Assembly (NCBI GenBank): GCA_903813345.2
Contig: CAIIXF020000012.1
Coordinates: 20,660,184 to 20,724,183 of the forward strand
Source of the DNA: Owenia fusiformis
Taxonomy: Eukaryota > Annelida > Polychaeta > Sabellida > Oweniidae
Length of the DNA stretch: 64,000 bases
Reading direction: 5' to 3'
A model generated the notes under the pieces. That model saw only the letters and a list, made by a program, of their open reading frames with translations, made no database searches and was not told where the DNA came from. The stretch's first letter is position 1. Each line of letters begins with the position of its first letter. The position numbers and the translations under genes were made by a program. Positions 49,315 through 61,304 of the stretch are shown piece after piece.

Positions 49315-49851
49315 TTATAGGGATCTTGAAAATCCCCTCTAATGTTTGAGTGCTGTCCATTTGATTGACAGAATGATCTCTCTGTTTGTGTGTTGAGCTT
49401 GTCTAATGGAGGACACTCACAGCCATATACAGATGTAATAGAATATTGGGATTGTCCTTCCCTAGTCAGATACCACTTTATGTAAACAATTAGACAAAAT
49501 ATAAAAGGGAGGATATTCCCATGCTATTCATCACGGGGGAAAGTCTTCCCACCTATATACAACCTACCACCGAGCAAAGACCCGGAGATGTCTGAAAATG
49601 TAGGAAATAAATTAATAAACTCCTGTTTATATATTGAATTTCTCCATATGAGAAATAGATAAAACACAGAATTGTTTGTAACAGATATAGTTGTCGTTCG
49701 AGGCACTCATGTTTGCAGAATAATGATATTTAATTATTAATAATATTTAATATAAAATCGCTAAATTGAACTTCTAGATATTAGAATGATGTTTTACATC
49801 TTAAATAAGTAAGAACCATGGTTGTATTTTTTTGGGCTGTATTTTTTTTGT
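49315..49851. other. Nothing recognised
   Basis: AT-rich, no supportable feature. Confidence 0.45.
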
Positions 49852-50450
49852 AAACAAGACTCTGGGACGATACAAAGAGGCAACAAGGTCAAGGAAACAA
49901 ACTAAGAACTTTTAGAACCTATAAACATGACATAAAAACAGAAAGATATGTTACATCAATGCTTTCTATTTCTCAAAGAAAGTCATTTGCTTCTATAAGA
50001 TGTGGTGTAGCACCAATCAGAATAGAAACTGGTCGTTATGAAAGGCTGCCAGTTGATGAAAGGGTGTGTCCTTTATGTTATAATGCAATTGAAAATGAAA
50101 GACATGTAATTTTGAACTGGTCTCGTTATGAAGACATCCGTTTAGACTTGTATGCAAACGTTTCTACTATTGTAACTGGTTTCATGAACTTAGATGAAGA
50201 GAGTAAATTTCAGTGTTTAATGTCTAATGACAGAATTTGTCTCTTCACTGCAAAAGCCTGTGACCGGATGCTTAAACGACGGGAACATTTTACCTACAAA
50301 ACATGATTTATATGTTTTTACAAAAGTGTCTTATAGGCCCATAGGGGGCCTGGGGTGATTTTAACAGTGTACTATTGTTTTATATATGTAATTGTATTTT
50401 AACTCATGACACTATAATAAAATTAAAATAAATAAAATAAAGTAAATTTA
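49852..50450 (+). pseudogene. LINE 3' fragment (ORF2 C-terminus and tail)
   Basis: Continuous frame LRTFRTYKHDIKTERYVT, then SIRCGVAPIRIETGRYERLP, VCPLCYNAIENERHVIL and YEDIR, to a stop at 50304. This is the post-RT C-terminal block with CPxC...H zinc-like motif common in animal retrotransposon proteins. It is followed by an AATAAA-rich tail to about 50450. 5'-truncated. Confidence 0.75.
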
Positions 50451-50568
50451 CTCCATTTGATTCAAAGATACAATAGGTGCAAATATGTTTCACTGCCATA
50501 CGTTGAATATCATTGATATCACCTGATATGACTCCCTAAAGTTTTATTAGACAATGTGCCATGCTTAA

Positions 50569-52742
50569 CCTTTAGCAGATCACCGGCGACCGCGTCCGCC
50601 CATTCAAAATTACCGCCAGAATCCACCGGCGGATCCGGACGACACAAATCTAACTTTTGAAAACTTTACTTTTTCCCGCCATTCTTATGATCCAATTAGA
50701 TTGCCCGATTTATTCAGTCCTTAGTAGGTGACTTCCTGTTGACCTAGAAATGGCGATGTCAGTGTTTAAGTCGTTTTTAGTGAACAAATCATACACAAGA
50801 ACACAAATGTGTACAAAATGTCCCCACCAAGTGGCGATCCCGTGAAATGGTTATCCTGAAAATGAGTAGACAAGACCAACACAATTTGAGGACGGAAAAT
50901 CCAAAGTGGCCACCTTAAAATTTACCCAGAATGCCAAAAATTTAGTCAGTTCTAGATTTTAATACTAAGAACCACCCCTGAAAATTTGAAATTGATCCCT
51001 CACACAGTTAACCAGAAAACATGTAAACAAGACTTTACAGACAAGATTTCAGGATGGAAAATCCAAAATGGCTGCCTTGACATTTACCAAGAATGTCAAA
51101 AAACTAATCTGTTTGTAGATTTTCATACTAAGAATCATCCCTGAAAATATGAAATTGATCTACCAAATGGTTCACCTGAAAACGGGTAGACAAGACTTTA
51201 CAGACAAGATTTTAGGACAGAAAATCCAAAATGGCTGCCTTAACATTTACGCAGAATGCAAAAAAAGTAATCAGATGTAGATTTTCATACAAAGAATCAT
51301 CCCTGAAATTTTGAAATTGATCTATCAAACCGTTCACCTAAAAACGCGTAGACAAGACTTAACAGACAAGATTTTAAGACGGAAAATCCAAAATGGCTGC
51401 CTTGACATTTACCCAGAATGCAAAAAAACTAATCTGTTCTAGATTTTCATACTAAGAATCATTCCTGAAAATTTGAAATTGATCTACCAAACAGTTCACC
51501 TGAAAACGAGTAGACAAGACTTTACAGACAAGATTTTAGGACGGAAAATCCAAAATGGCTGCCTTGACATTTACCCAGAATGCCAAAAAACTAATGAGAT
51601 CTAGATTTTTATACTAAGAATCATCCCTGAAACTTTGAAATTGATCCACCAAACGGTTCACCTGAAAACGCGCAGACAAGACTTCACAGACAAGATTTTA
51701 GGACCGAAAAATCCAAAATGGCCGACAATAAAAAAGTCCTTATGAGTTTTTGCTGATTTCTTTTTACAAAATTATCACATATAACTACTATTAACAATAA
51801 AGTAGGCTTTTACAGCAAAGTACATCTGAAATTATTTATAAAGCTACTAAATAGTTAAAGTATGAAAACTCAAAAACACCATTCAATATGATACAAAGTA
51901 TTATCGCGCGCTAACTTTTCTTAAGACATTCAAAATGGCTGACATGACTGAGCTAGGAGGTCCAAAACCTAATCAGATCTAGAATGAAGTGAGCTGAACA
52001 AGATGTTAAAGTTTTAAAAGCAACTGTGAAGCAGTTTTTCTTAAAGTTTGCAGACAAGGATTTTAGCATTTGACTTCAAAATGGCCGACAGGAAGTAGGT
52101 TTCGAGTTAAATTTTTTTCATCCACATCTATAGGCACTCATAAGTTATTCCTGAAAATTAGAAGGTGATACCTGTAGCGGTTTTGGAGAAAACTGCCGGA
52201 CGTACGGACGGACAGACAGACAACCAGACAGACAGACAGACGGACGGATGGACGGACGCGCCTAGGACGACAATATGGCCCCACACTATGTGGTGGGGAC
52301 ATAAAAATGACGGCCAAATACGATCACAACGAAAATGTGGAGGAAATGGATTGCGATTTCGAGCTCTTTAGGCTCTTGGAAGCCGATAATGGTCATCGAA
52401 ACTAGAACCTAGAATATTTTCTGAACTGAAAACAAGAACATTCGATCACTGCAAATTCAGTTTTGGATTCTGACCAGACGTTGAATCTCCCGAGGGGCGA
52501 AACGGCGGATTCTGGAGGAGTATTCATGGTATATTTATGCCCAGTCGAGTTTATGTACGAAAAAAATTCATGAGAACATTTTTCTCATGAGCCACGCTAG
52601 TGTATCTTCCCTTTGTGAAAATTTTATCGAGATTCATTCAGTAGTAATTGAGATATTAATTATTTAGTCCAGGCATATCATTTTTGAAAAATAAGTCAGA
52701 TGCGTGGGATATATTTGCTGAAATAAGTCAGAGTGCAGAAGG
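50569..52742. mobile_element. TTAA-flanked element carrying a pearl-like array
   Basis: CCTTTAGCAG and complementary TGCAGAAGG ends lie exactly between TTAA at 50565-50568 and 52743-52746. A family A unit is interrupted at this point: 'gtgccatgc' before, 'agtattcacatatc' after. A TTAA target is typical of piggyBac and Kolobok. No transposase; most of the interior is the family B element. Confidence 0.75.
50793..52306 (+). repeat. Pearl/HINE-like element, family B, copy 1
   Basis: Begins at GTACAAAATGTCCCCACC. It has about five units of ~168 bp ('caaaatggctgccttgacat', 'tctagattttcatactaaga') and then a GGACGGACAGACAGACA tail. The end is a hairpin GCCCCACACTATGTGGTGGGGAC. 5' TCCCCACC and 3' GGTGGGGA form the subterminal inverted repeat. 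The motif AAAATGGC is present in every unit. Confidence 0.75.
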
Positions 52743-53490
52743 TTAAAGTATTCACATATCAATTATGAACAAAATCGCTCCACTACTTTTCAAGTTATAG
52801 TAAAATACGTTAAAATGGCGGCCATTTTTCAAAATTGTTTTCAAAATGGCCACCTTTTACCAAAAGTGTCATAGGACAGTGTGCCATGCTTATAGTACTC
52901 ACATACCAAATATGAACAAAATCGCTCCACTACTTTCAAGTTATAGTGAATGTTAAAATGGCGTCCATTTTTCAAAAAATTTTCCAAAATGGCCGCCTTC
53001 TACCAAAAGAGTCATAGGACAGTGTGCCATGCTTATAGTATTCACATACCAAATATGAACAAAATCGCTCCACTACTTTTTGAGTTACAGCAAAAATCGT
53101 AAAATGACGAGTAAAGGCCGCCATTTTTCAAGATGGCTGCCATGTGCTTCTTTAATATCTACATTTGTAGCATTATTAACGTCCTTTATAATTTTTTTAC
53201 ATTTAAAACATATTGCTATTACAGTTTTACATATTGCACCTAAATTACTGTAAAATCGTCACAAAAATGGCCGCCATTTTGAAATGAGCGACCATTTTGA
53301 AAATCGGCTTTGGAGCAGAACTTCTTACCTCATAGGGTATATGTGTACAAAATATGAACAAAAACTGGCAAACTGTATTTGAGTTATTGCCCAGATGGAC
53401 GGACAGACGGACGGACGGACAGACGTACGGACGGACGGACGGACGGAGGCGTTCCTTATATCCCTCCGAACTTCGTTCGATGGGATAATG
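52743..53490 (+). repeat. Pearl/HINE-like element, family A, with intact tail
   Basis: About three ~149-bp units, one longer unit, then (GGAC)n at 53396-53450 and the hairpin CGAACTTCGTTCGATGGGATAA at 53468-53489. It is the best-preserved family A end in the window. Its 5' part lies at 50520-50568, before the TTAA element. Confidence 0.75.
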
Positions 53491-53656
53491 AAAGACCCGA
53501 TTATACCACGAGTACGATTCTATAGGACCCGATGCTACCACCTGAGTCATGGTCAAGTTTTCGACCATGATGTCATTGCATTTGATGGTTTCTTGACCAT
53601 GATATCATTGCATTTGATGGTTTCTGACCATGAAATACTGCGAAACGGCAGAATAG

Positions 53657-53815
53657 CATCAAGAAAAAGAAATATCAAAGCAGATTTGTCAAAAATTCAA
53701 TAAAGGTGAATGTAGATTTGGTGAAAACTGCTACAGAATCCACAAATGTAAATCATGCGGTTCAAAATACCCCAGCTTTAAATGCACAAGTGTTAAAGCC
53801 TCATCTTCCACTTAA
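53657..53815 (+). pseudogene. Gag-like zinc-finger fragment
   Basis: Short frame reading ISKQICQKFNKGECRFGENC then YRIHKCKSCGSKYPSFKC. The C-x5-C-x3-H ... C-x2-C ... C spacing, starting 'IC.KFN.G.C.FG..C...H.C..CG', resembles the zinc-finger block of DIRS/Ngaro-type retroelement gag proteins. A stop follows soon and no other retroelement part is near. The family B element at 53845 follows. Confidence 0.5.
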
Positions 53816-53844
53816 CGCCCAAGTACTCGAGGATGGATTACAAC

Positions 53845-55577
53845 AAGAACACAAATGTGTACAAAATGTCCCCACCTATTGGTGATCCCGTCAAATGGTT
53901 ATCCTGAAAATGAGTAGACAATTGACTTTACCGACACAGTTTGAGGCTGGAAAATCCAAAATGGCCACCTTAAAATTAACCCAGTCAGTTCTAGATTTTC
54001 ATACAAAGAACCAACCCTGAAATTGATCCGTCACACAGTTAACCAGAAAACATGTAAACAAGGCTTTACAGACAAGATTTTAGGATGGAAAATCCAAAAT
54101 GGCTGCCTTGACATTTACCCAGAATGTCCAAAAACTAATCTGTTCTAGATTTTCATACTAAGAATCATCCCTGAAAATTTGAAATTGATCTACCAAACGG
54201 TTCACCTGGAAATGCATAGACAAGACTTTACAGACAAGATTTTAGGATGGAAAATCCAAAATGGGACAGCATCTTTTCCAATCAATCAAGGTTGGGCCAT
54301 GCAGCTGAAGGTAAGCCATACAACTGAAGGTAAGCCATACAACCAAATTTTGCCGATTCAATCTGACGGAGAATGCCGAGCCCCTATTTTTGACCAATTA
54401 GAGACGTCCTCTTCACATTCGTGGTACCCTCGGCCAACTTCGTTTGCAAAGAAAAGCTTCGGCAATCTTCGGCATTTTCCGGCTTTTCTTGAGGTATCTT
54501 CGGTTGCTTGCCAAAAGTCGACACCCAATCCAAAATGGCTGCCTTGACATTTACCCAGAATGCCAAAAAACTAATCTGTTCAAGATTTTCATACTAAGAA
54601 TCATCCCTGAAAATTTGAAATTGATCTACCAAACGGTTCACCTAAAACCGCGTAGACAAGACTTTACGAGCAAGATTTTAAGACAAAAAATCCAAAATGG
54701 CTGCCTTGACATTTACCCAGAATGCCAAAAAACTAATCAGATCTAGATTTTCATACTAAGAATCAACCCTGGAAATTTGAAATTGATCTATAAAACAGTT
54801 CACCTGGAAATGTGTAGTCAAGACTTTACAGACAAGATTTTAGGACGGAAAATCCAAAATGGCTGCCTTGACATTTACCCAGAATGCCCAAAAACATATC
54901 AGATCTAGATTGTCATACTTAGAATAATCCCTGAAAATTTGAAATTGATCTACCAAAAGGTTCACCTGAAAACGAGTAGACAAGACTTTACAGACAAGAT
55001 TTCAAGACGGAAAAATCCAAAATGGCCGACAATAAAAAAGTGATCATGATTTTTTGCTGATTTCATTTTACAAAATTATCACATATAACTACTGTTAACA
55101 ATAACACAGGCTTTTACAACAAAGTACACCTGGATTATTTTAAAGCTACAAAATAGTTAAAGTATGAAAACTCAAAAACACCATTCAATATGCAGGGCTG
55201 TCAACTTGGGACCACCTAATATGAGTGACTTACAAATGTTGGACACCTAAGTCCAAATCTGAACACTTTTGTCCAAATTTTGCACACCTTTGGCCAACTT
55301 TTAAACACCTTTGGCCAAAGTTTGAGCACCTTTGCCAAACTTTGATCACCTCAAAGATTGCAGACAAGGATTTTAGCTTCAAAATGGCCGACAGGAAGTA
55401 GGTATCGAATTTTTTTTCATCCACATCTGTATGTACTCATAAGTTATCCCTGAAAATTTGAAGGCGATATCTGTAGCGGTTTTAGAGAAAACTGCCGGAT
55501 GTATGGACAGACAGACAGACAGACAGACGCGCCTAGGCCGACAATATAGCCCCACACTTTGTGGTGGGGACATAAAA
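53845..55577 (+). repeat. Pearl/HINE-like element, family B, copy 2
   Basis: Same start (GTACAAAATGTCCCCACC), about six ~168-bp units, a short GACAGACAGACA tail and end hairpin CCCCACACTTTGTGGTGGGG. Two disturbances relative to copy 1: an unrelated ~270-bp segment at 54265-54530 (CTTCGGC-rich) and a hAT-like MITE fragment at 55197-55345. Confidence 0.75.
55197..55345. mobile_element. hAT-like MITE fragment, copy 3
   Basis: Starts CAGGGCTGTCAACTTGGGAC and 'cacctaatatgagtgactta', matching the inverted right arm of 25631-25962. The other end is missing and some family B sequence is lost with it. Several CACCTTTGGCCAA phrases follow. Confidence 0.6.
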
Positions 55578-55658
55578 ACCACCCCGACAATGTTGACCTT
55601 ATTTTGAAAAAGAGGACTGTGAATTTCTGTTTCTGTGCAAAATTAGGTTGCAATATAA

Positions 55659-56238
55659 CCCTACTATCACACCAAACTAGTTCTCACTACGTTCTCGAAA
55701 ACGGGCTTTAACTGTGCACGAACAGATTTGACATACTAAGAACCAACTAAGAACCATTTGGGATCTGTTTACAAACTTCATGAAACTACTAGAATGAGTT
55801 AGTCCTCCAGAACTTAGAGCATGCTCAAAATTTTCTGGTGATCGTCAAAACATTGCCAAATCGGTTTTAAACTGTGTGCGAACTGAATAAACGTAGCTAC
55901 AACGTTCTACGGTCTGTTTACGAACTTCATGGACTTTCCCGGACGGGGAATGTGATTTAGAATTTTGAATCGATTCAAAATTCGATGGCGACCATGCCGT
56001 TCTGTAATCAGGTCATGATGACCTTCTAGACTAAGGGACGGTTTATACTACGTTGCACACCGACGTAGTGCGACCTGAACGAACTGCGAATGAGATGGAC
56101 GTATTGAAGACTGTTTATGAACGAAGTAGCTAATTATTTTAGACATATATCCCGATCGCAGCCAGATTGAGCCAGTTTAACGACATTTTCGTAGGACTGG
56201 CAAGAACGGGTAAGAACTAGTTTGGTGTGATAGGGGGG
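55659..56238. mobile_element. 580-bp MITE, TAA flanks
   Basis: TIRs CCCTACTATCACACCAAACT and complementary AGTTTGGTGTGATAGGGGGG, with TAA on both sides (55656-55658, 56239-56241). A 3-bp TAA site fits PIF/Harbinger. No coding frame. Confidence 0.7.
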
Positions 56239-56262
56239 TAAGTTATCAGTAATCTGATATAC

Positions 56263-56782
56263 TGTACGCCCGGTATTATTCGCGAGCTTTAATTTCGCGA
56301 ATTTTGCGAAAACACGGTTTCGCGGCTATTAAATTTCGCGAATTTCACAAGTTTGAAATTCATTATTCTCGGAATTCTCAAGTTAAATTACTAGTAGATG
56401 TACAGTAATTGCACTCAGTACCTGATGTCATAGTTGGATCAGATTTACAATAACTGGGATCTTTATCATGTTATCTTTTGCAATTTGCACTTCATTTGCA
56501 ATGATGTCATCGATATCATTATTGGGCCTACTGGAGGTACTGGGCCGAATCAGCCAACGTAAAATGAACATTACTGAAGTCCTGAAGATCGTTGATATCC
56601 AATTATCGCCCAATAACACTAGACGAAACGTTTACACAAAATGAAATGCACCAGAGCCCCGGGTAATAACAAATTCCCGGGGATTTAATTGGCAATTTCG
56701 CGACGATAATTTTTCGCGAATTTAACACCATCGCGAAAAGCGCGAAAGTTAATCGCACGCGAATAATACCGGGCGTACAGTA
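56263..56782. mobile_element. CGCGAA-rich MITE, TA flanks
   Basis: TIRs TACTGTACGCCCGGTATTAT and complement, inner arms rich in TTCGCG/CGCGAA. TA lies immediately outside both ends. The minus-strand frame in its centre (MFILRWLIRPSTSSRP) looks like a mitochondrial presequence but lies inside the MITE; see rejected items. Confidence 0.75.
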
Positions 56783-57635
56783 TAGGAAAATCGGATTGAA
56801 TTCCTAGTTTTTTGTAGAATTTTGGTCTCTCTCTGTAAGAAGTGCTGAAATAATTGCTTTGTGATGTTTATAATATATTCAACACAAATAGATCACGGGT
56901 AGTATCCAAAGCCCCCATGATTTCAAAGTTGCGAGCAAGTTCCCGCTGAAATCGCGAGCATAGTCCTGTTTATTTTCATCACTTTGGAAAATGGACCAAA
57001 AGGGTGAAAATACTTATTACTGTTCTTCCATACTCCAGCAATACTTTAAAAACAGATACATTTGACAAACAATGACATAAAAAATGATTCTTCTTCACTG
57101 GCATTGAAAAGAGGGGCGTCAACATGCACGTTTGCATAATTTACTGTTCATATATTACTTTTATCGTTAAAATAAAGGCAATAAATATGATTTACAAACT
57201 CCATTATACATATTGGATCAAAATGGTCTGTATTGATAAGTAACTGTGCAATTACGCCTGCCATGGGGGTCAAAATACATCATTAAAGATGTTTCAGTGG
57301 CCCCGCTGAAAACATGAGGAGGTCCCGCTGAAAACATGAGGAGGTCTCGCTTCGATCGCGAGGAAAACTTCATTATTATTCCATGAAGATATTGAGTTTC
57401 TTTATATGAACGTACGAGAACGTGCCAATAACGTATTAATACTTATAACATATCAATGGCAACATCGCAACTATTTCTTCTGCAACTTCAGGCAGTTTGA
57501 TCCATCTGTCAGCGTCGTCATAAAATAAAATTCTTAAATGTGTAAACAGACTTTGTACATTTGTACAGTTAAATGTAAATTCTATATAATTCTATGTTCC
57601 AAGGAATTTCTGAGGACACATATATTTCATTGGCT

Positions 57636-57975
57636 TGTTTGTTCTTCTGACCGCGTGCGTTCGTCCGACCGTTCATTCGTTCGTGCATGCGTTAGTCCGA
57701 CCGTCCGTTCGTGTTTGCGTTTGTTCGACCTTCCGTTCGTTCGTTGGTGCATTTGTTCGAAATTCATTCGCTCGGGCATGCGTTCGTCTGACTGTTTGTT
57801 CGTTCGTGCATTCGTGCGATAGTCAAATCGTCCATTCGTGCGATCGTCAAACCATCCGTTCGTGACAGCGCCCGTCCGACTGTCCAATCGTTCATTCGTG
57901 CGTTTGTTTGTCCCACCGTCCGTTCGGGCGTTCGTCCGTCCGATCGTTAACGCGTGCGTGCGTTCGTCCGACCAT
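57636..57975. repeat. CGTTCGTCCGACCGTT minisatellite
   Basis: About 340 bp of imperfect CGTTCGT / CCGACCGT / GTGCGTTCGT units. The long open frames on both strands (runs of R, T, N, D or S, V, R) are products of the repeat, not genes. Confidence 0.85.
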
Positions 57976-58149
57976 CCATTGTATATTTTGAAATATACAA
58001 AAGTTAGGATAAATATAAACGTTTCTATTTTTATATAAACTGTTTCAATATGGTCATTTGATTGCTTATTTTTTAAATTCAAAGTAGTCACAAACATTAC
58101 TGTTTTGACTGTACACATTAATATTCTCATAGGTTTAGGCAAATCAAAA

Positions 58150-58240
58150 TGCTTGAACAGCCAATTAAAACAGTTGAACAGCTAATTAAAACGGTTGAAC
58201 AGCTAATTAAAACGGTTGAATGTCTAATTAAAATGCTTGA
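58150..58240. repeat. 21-bp tandem repeat
   Basis: About four copies of AACAGCTAATTAAAACGGTTG with small changes. Confidence 0.85.
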
Positions 58241-59154
58241 CCAGAAATAGGGTTCATAGTCCTTGTTTCAGTTATATTTATTTTCAGCTTGTGTTATACT
58301 ATATATTTATTTATATTCTCAATTTCAAAAAAATAAAGTAGATTTTCGTTTTTTGTTCATGGATTAAGTTATTGTTCTTTGGCAAATTATTTATCAAGTT
58401 CTGTGTATGGAATAATTAAATTACATAGGATACTTCCTTTATAGCAGACTCAAATCAATTTGAGAGTCTCTCTGTAATAAGGTTTGTTTTGCCATGCCAA
58501 ATTATTTTTGTTTTGTTTATGGATTAATGGATTAATAAAGTTTCTTCAGATATATCCTTCAAAGTAGACCTTAATCAAACTAGAGAGACTGAGTCTTACT
58601 GTAATCGGAGTTTTTTAAGTTATGCTTATCGACTTAATTATTTAAAACACATCCCGTAATGTCTGATTGCATTTTTTCTATCAAATCAAAAAAATCAAAT
58701 CAATAAACAGATTATTTTCTAATTGAAGGATTTCTTCCTTCTAGACACATCTTCCTTCCTTTATAATTGTGATGATTACAAGGTGAAGTATAAGTGTCTG
58801 AATTTGTAAAATTCAAGACTTGACCCAATCAAAATTATTACAAATGTTTTTGCAATAACTTTAAAAGTAGTGGAGGGATTTTGTAAAAATGATAGTCATG
58901 GCAGCGACGGGATTTGCTATGCCTAAGCATTGCTGTAATCTAGATAATATACATGTGAGTGAGACAATCATCATCCTTCAAGGTTAGATGGAAATTGGTT
59001 CAACATTTTTTCATTCACAAGACAAGTTTACTAAACTATTTCAATACTTTTAATATCTTTTTGATCAAAGCATTTAAATTCTGACATGTATGCATGAAAT
59101 ACATACATGTGAAATACATATTTGAAAGAGCAATATAATTATTTCATGTTGTAT
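58241..59154. other. Nothing recognised
   Basis: AT-rich interior of the 3.1-kb element; no supportable feature. Confidence 0.45.
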
Positions 59155-59560
59155 TGAGATAATATTGCCATAGTTTTAAAGGGTTGCATTTGATTGAAAC
59201 GGTTGCAAGAAATGCAATCAAAATTGTCAAGCGTTTACAATGGTTACATATGATTGAAACATTTTCAATGAGTTTACAACCAAAATTGTAATGGTTGCAT
59301 CGTAACGGTTGGCATGGTTGCATAAATGATCGGATCAATGATTGTGCAATGATTGTTCAACGGTTTAAATTCGGACTTTCAAGGTTGAATTTTGGTTACA
59401 TATGATTGAAACATTTTCAATGAGTTTACAACCAAAATTGTAATGGTTGCATCGTAACGGTTGGCATGGTTGCATAAATGATCGGATCAATGATTGTGCA
59501 ATGATTGTTCAACGGTCAAAATTCGGACTTTCAAGGTTGTATTTTTTATAAGGGATTCTT
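59155..59560. repeat. CAACCATT-type repeat with 152-bp duplication
   Basis: 59241-59392 is nearly repeated from 59393 ('tgattgaaacattttcaatg', 'aaatgatcggatcaatgatt'). The same phrase family as 25011 and 44270. Confidence 0.75.
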
Positions 59561-60129
59561 AGACAGGTATAGATAGTAGCATTAATCACACAATCAGATC
59601 CCCAATCTGTACATTTCATGTTTGATGATAAACACGGGAATATACACATGAAGTGTCACCCGTTTACTGTACATTTGATGTTGAAATATATATGAATAAA
59701 TAAATAAAAAAAATAAATACATAACGTATAGAATTATATAGATAAAGATTCAAGATGATACTTTTCTCTCTTCAATTGTCAAATAAAGAACAACAGAACA
59801 ACCGCTCGTGATACTTTTTTCCATCAGTTGACTTTTTATTCTCAATACCATGTAATCATTGTGGAAAATTAAAAAGAAAACGTTTTGTACATCATACAAT
59901 TCAAGTAAACAAAAGACAACCCATCACTTTTTTATTCCTCGCGATTTCAGCGGGAACTTGCTCGCGACTTTGAAATCATAGCGGGGCTTTGGATACTACC
60001 GGTGTAGATGGCAATACTACAGTGTCATAATATCTGGGCTGGTTAATATTCGGAACTTATGTTTTATACTCATAGTTTATTCATTCAGGATTATATGGCA
60101 TTGTTACTTGCAAACACTTGAGTAGTATT

Positions 60130-61304
60130 GTCACACTACCCTACCTCGATCGAGCATGCGCGAATGTTTTGGCTTTCAACCACGTCGCTTTTGAGTATAT
60201 CGACTGCTTAGTCAAAATAATACGTTAATACGTTTGGTGCTCGGAGTGAGTCAATATTGCTTTTCGCTACACTTCAGTGGAGCAATAGTGAAGTCCATGT
60301 TCCAAGTTATATGATAGTTGAAGAAAGAATGTAAATAATATCGTTTAAAATTTTAAAATATTTGATATGTCATAGTACACGGTACACAGTTGCAAAAGTT
60401 GATCAATACAGGGTACGAGGAATGTAAATTGTTCAATAGTACAGGGAGCGAGAAAGTAAGCTGATTATACAGACATACTATGTCCCGACCTCATGTACAT
60501 TTACGTTGCAAACAGTGAAAATAATGCTAAAAAGGCCACCTGTTGATGCTTTGAGGTGTCATCAATTGTTATTTAATCCAAATAAAGTAAACACTATTTT
60601 GTAGATTTAGACACAGGCTTTCAGGTCGTATGCATTTTAGTCATTAAATTAACAAGAACGCTAGATTATATGTTTTACTAAGGTATCAAACTGAAATAAA
60701 ATAACGAAATTAAATATTAACACCTTAATGATAAATAACTATCCACTATCAGTATTAATGACTATCTGCTACTCAGAAGAATTAAAGTTGCCTGAACTAC
60801 ATGTACATGTGAAGAATCTTTCTATAGAACCTCTTGAATGTCTAATTCACTACCGTCCTCAAAAACCGATCATTCAAAATGTTTTGTTCAAATTCACAAA
60901 AATACAGTTGACTAACATACTAGAAAACGTATCCACCTATAACACGATGACACGCAGTTTAAATAACAGTTAACTGTTTTTTTGTTACTTATCAATGTAA
61001 CATTTTCGAAGGGAAACTTACATGCTCCCTGTACGTTGACAGATTTACTGAAATGTATCGTGTATTGCATTCGTGTTTTGCTTCACTGCGCCCACTATTA
61101 TCTATCTCTGCCTATAGTGGTTTTTTGCCAACAATATTCTACACACTGCTTGATGAATCAATTCTATGTCTGGTAGAACACTAGAAATAAATGTAAAATG
61201 TATTTTACGTTCATAAATATGGAATTAAACCCACGTCCTCCATTTGCAACTAAGCTGTATCCTGTTTCCCTTTTAAACGTGGTCACGTGGTAGGGTAGTG
61301 TGAT
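60130..61304. mobile_element. 1.2-kb inverted-repeat-ended segment
   Basis: TCACACTACCCTACC at the left and complementary GGTAGGGTAGTGTGA at the right. No target duplication or transposase. The open frames at 60728-60973 and 60982-61176 show no recognised family. Confidence 0.5.

Larger units (their letters stand above)
56898..60000. mobile_element. 3.1-kb element with ~65-bp TIRs
   Basis: GGTAGTATCCAAAGCCCC at the left and its complement at the right. Homology extends through 'gcgagcaagttcccgctgaa'. A partial third copy of the inner motif (CCCGCTGAAAACATGAGGAGG, duplicated) lies at 57300-57360. The interior holds a minisatellite, a short tandem repeat and a CAACCATT repeat. No transposase or clear target duplication. 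Confidence 0.7.

Noticed and set aside
50870-55030. Regularly spaced ~168-bp units as a CRISPR-like array
   Set aside because: Units are head-to-tail with no unique spacers, and the genome is eukaryotic.
56428-56619. MFILRWLIRPSTSSRP as a possible ERAL1 presequence exon
   Set aside because: It looks like a mitochondrial presequence, but it lies inside a TA-flanked MITE. No donor with the phase needed by the 46318-46503 exon follows in its frame.
57538-58142. Long open frames on both strands
   Set aside because: Produced by the CGTTCGT minisatellite; residues are only the translation of the repeat.
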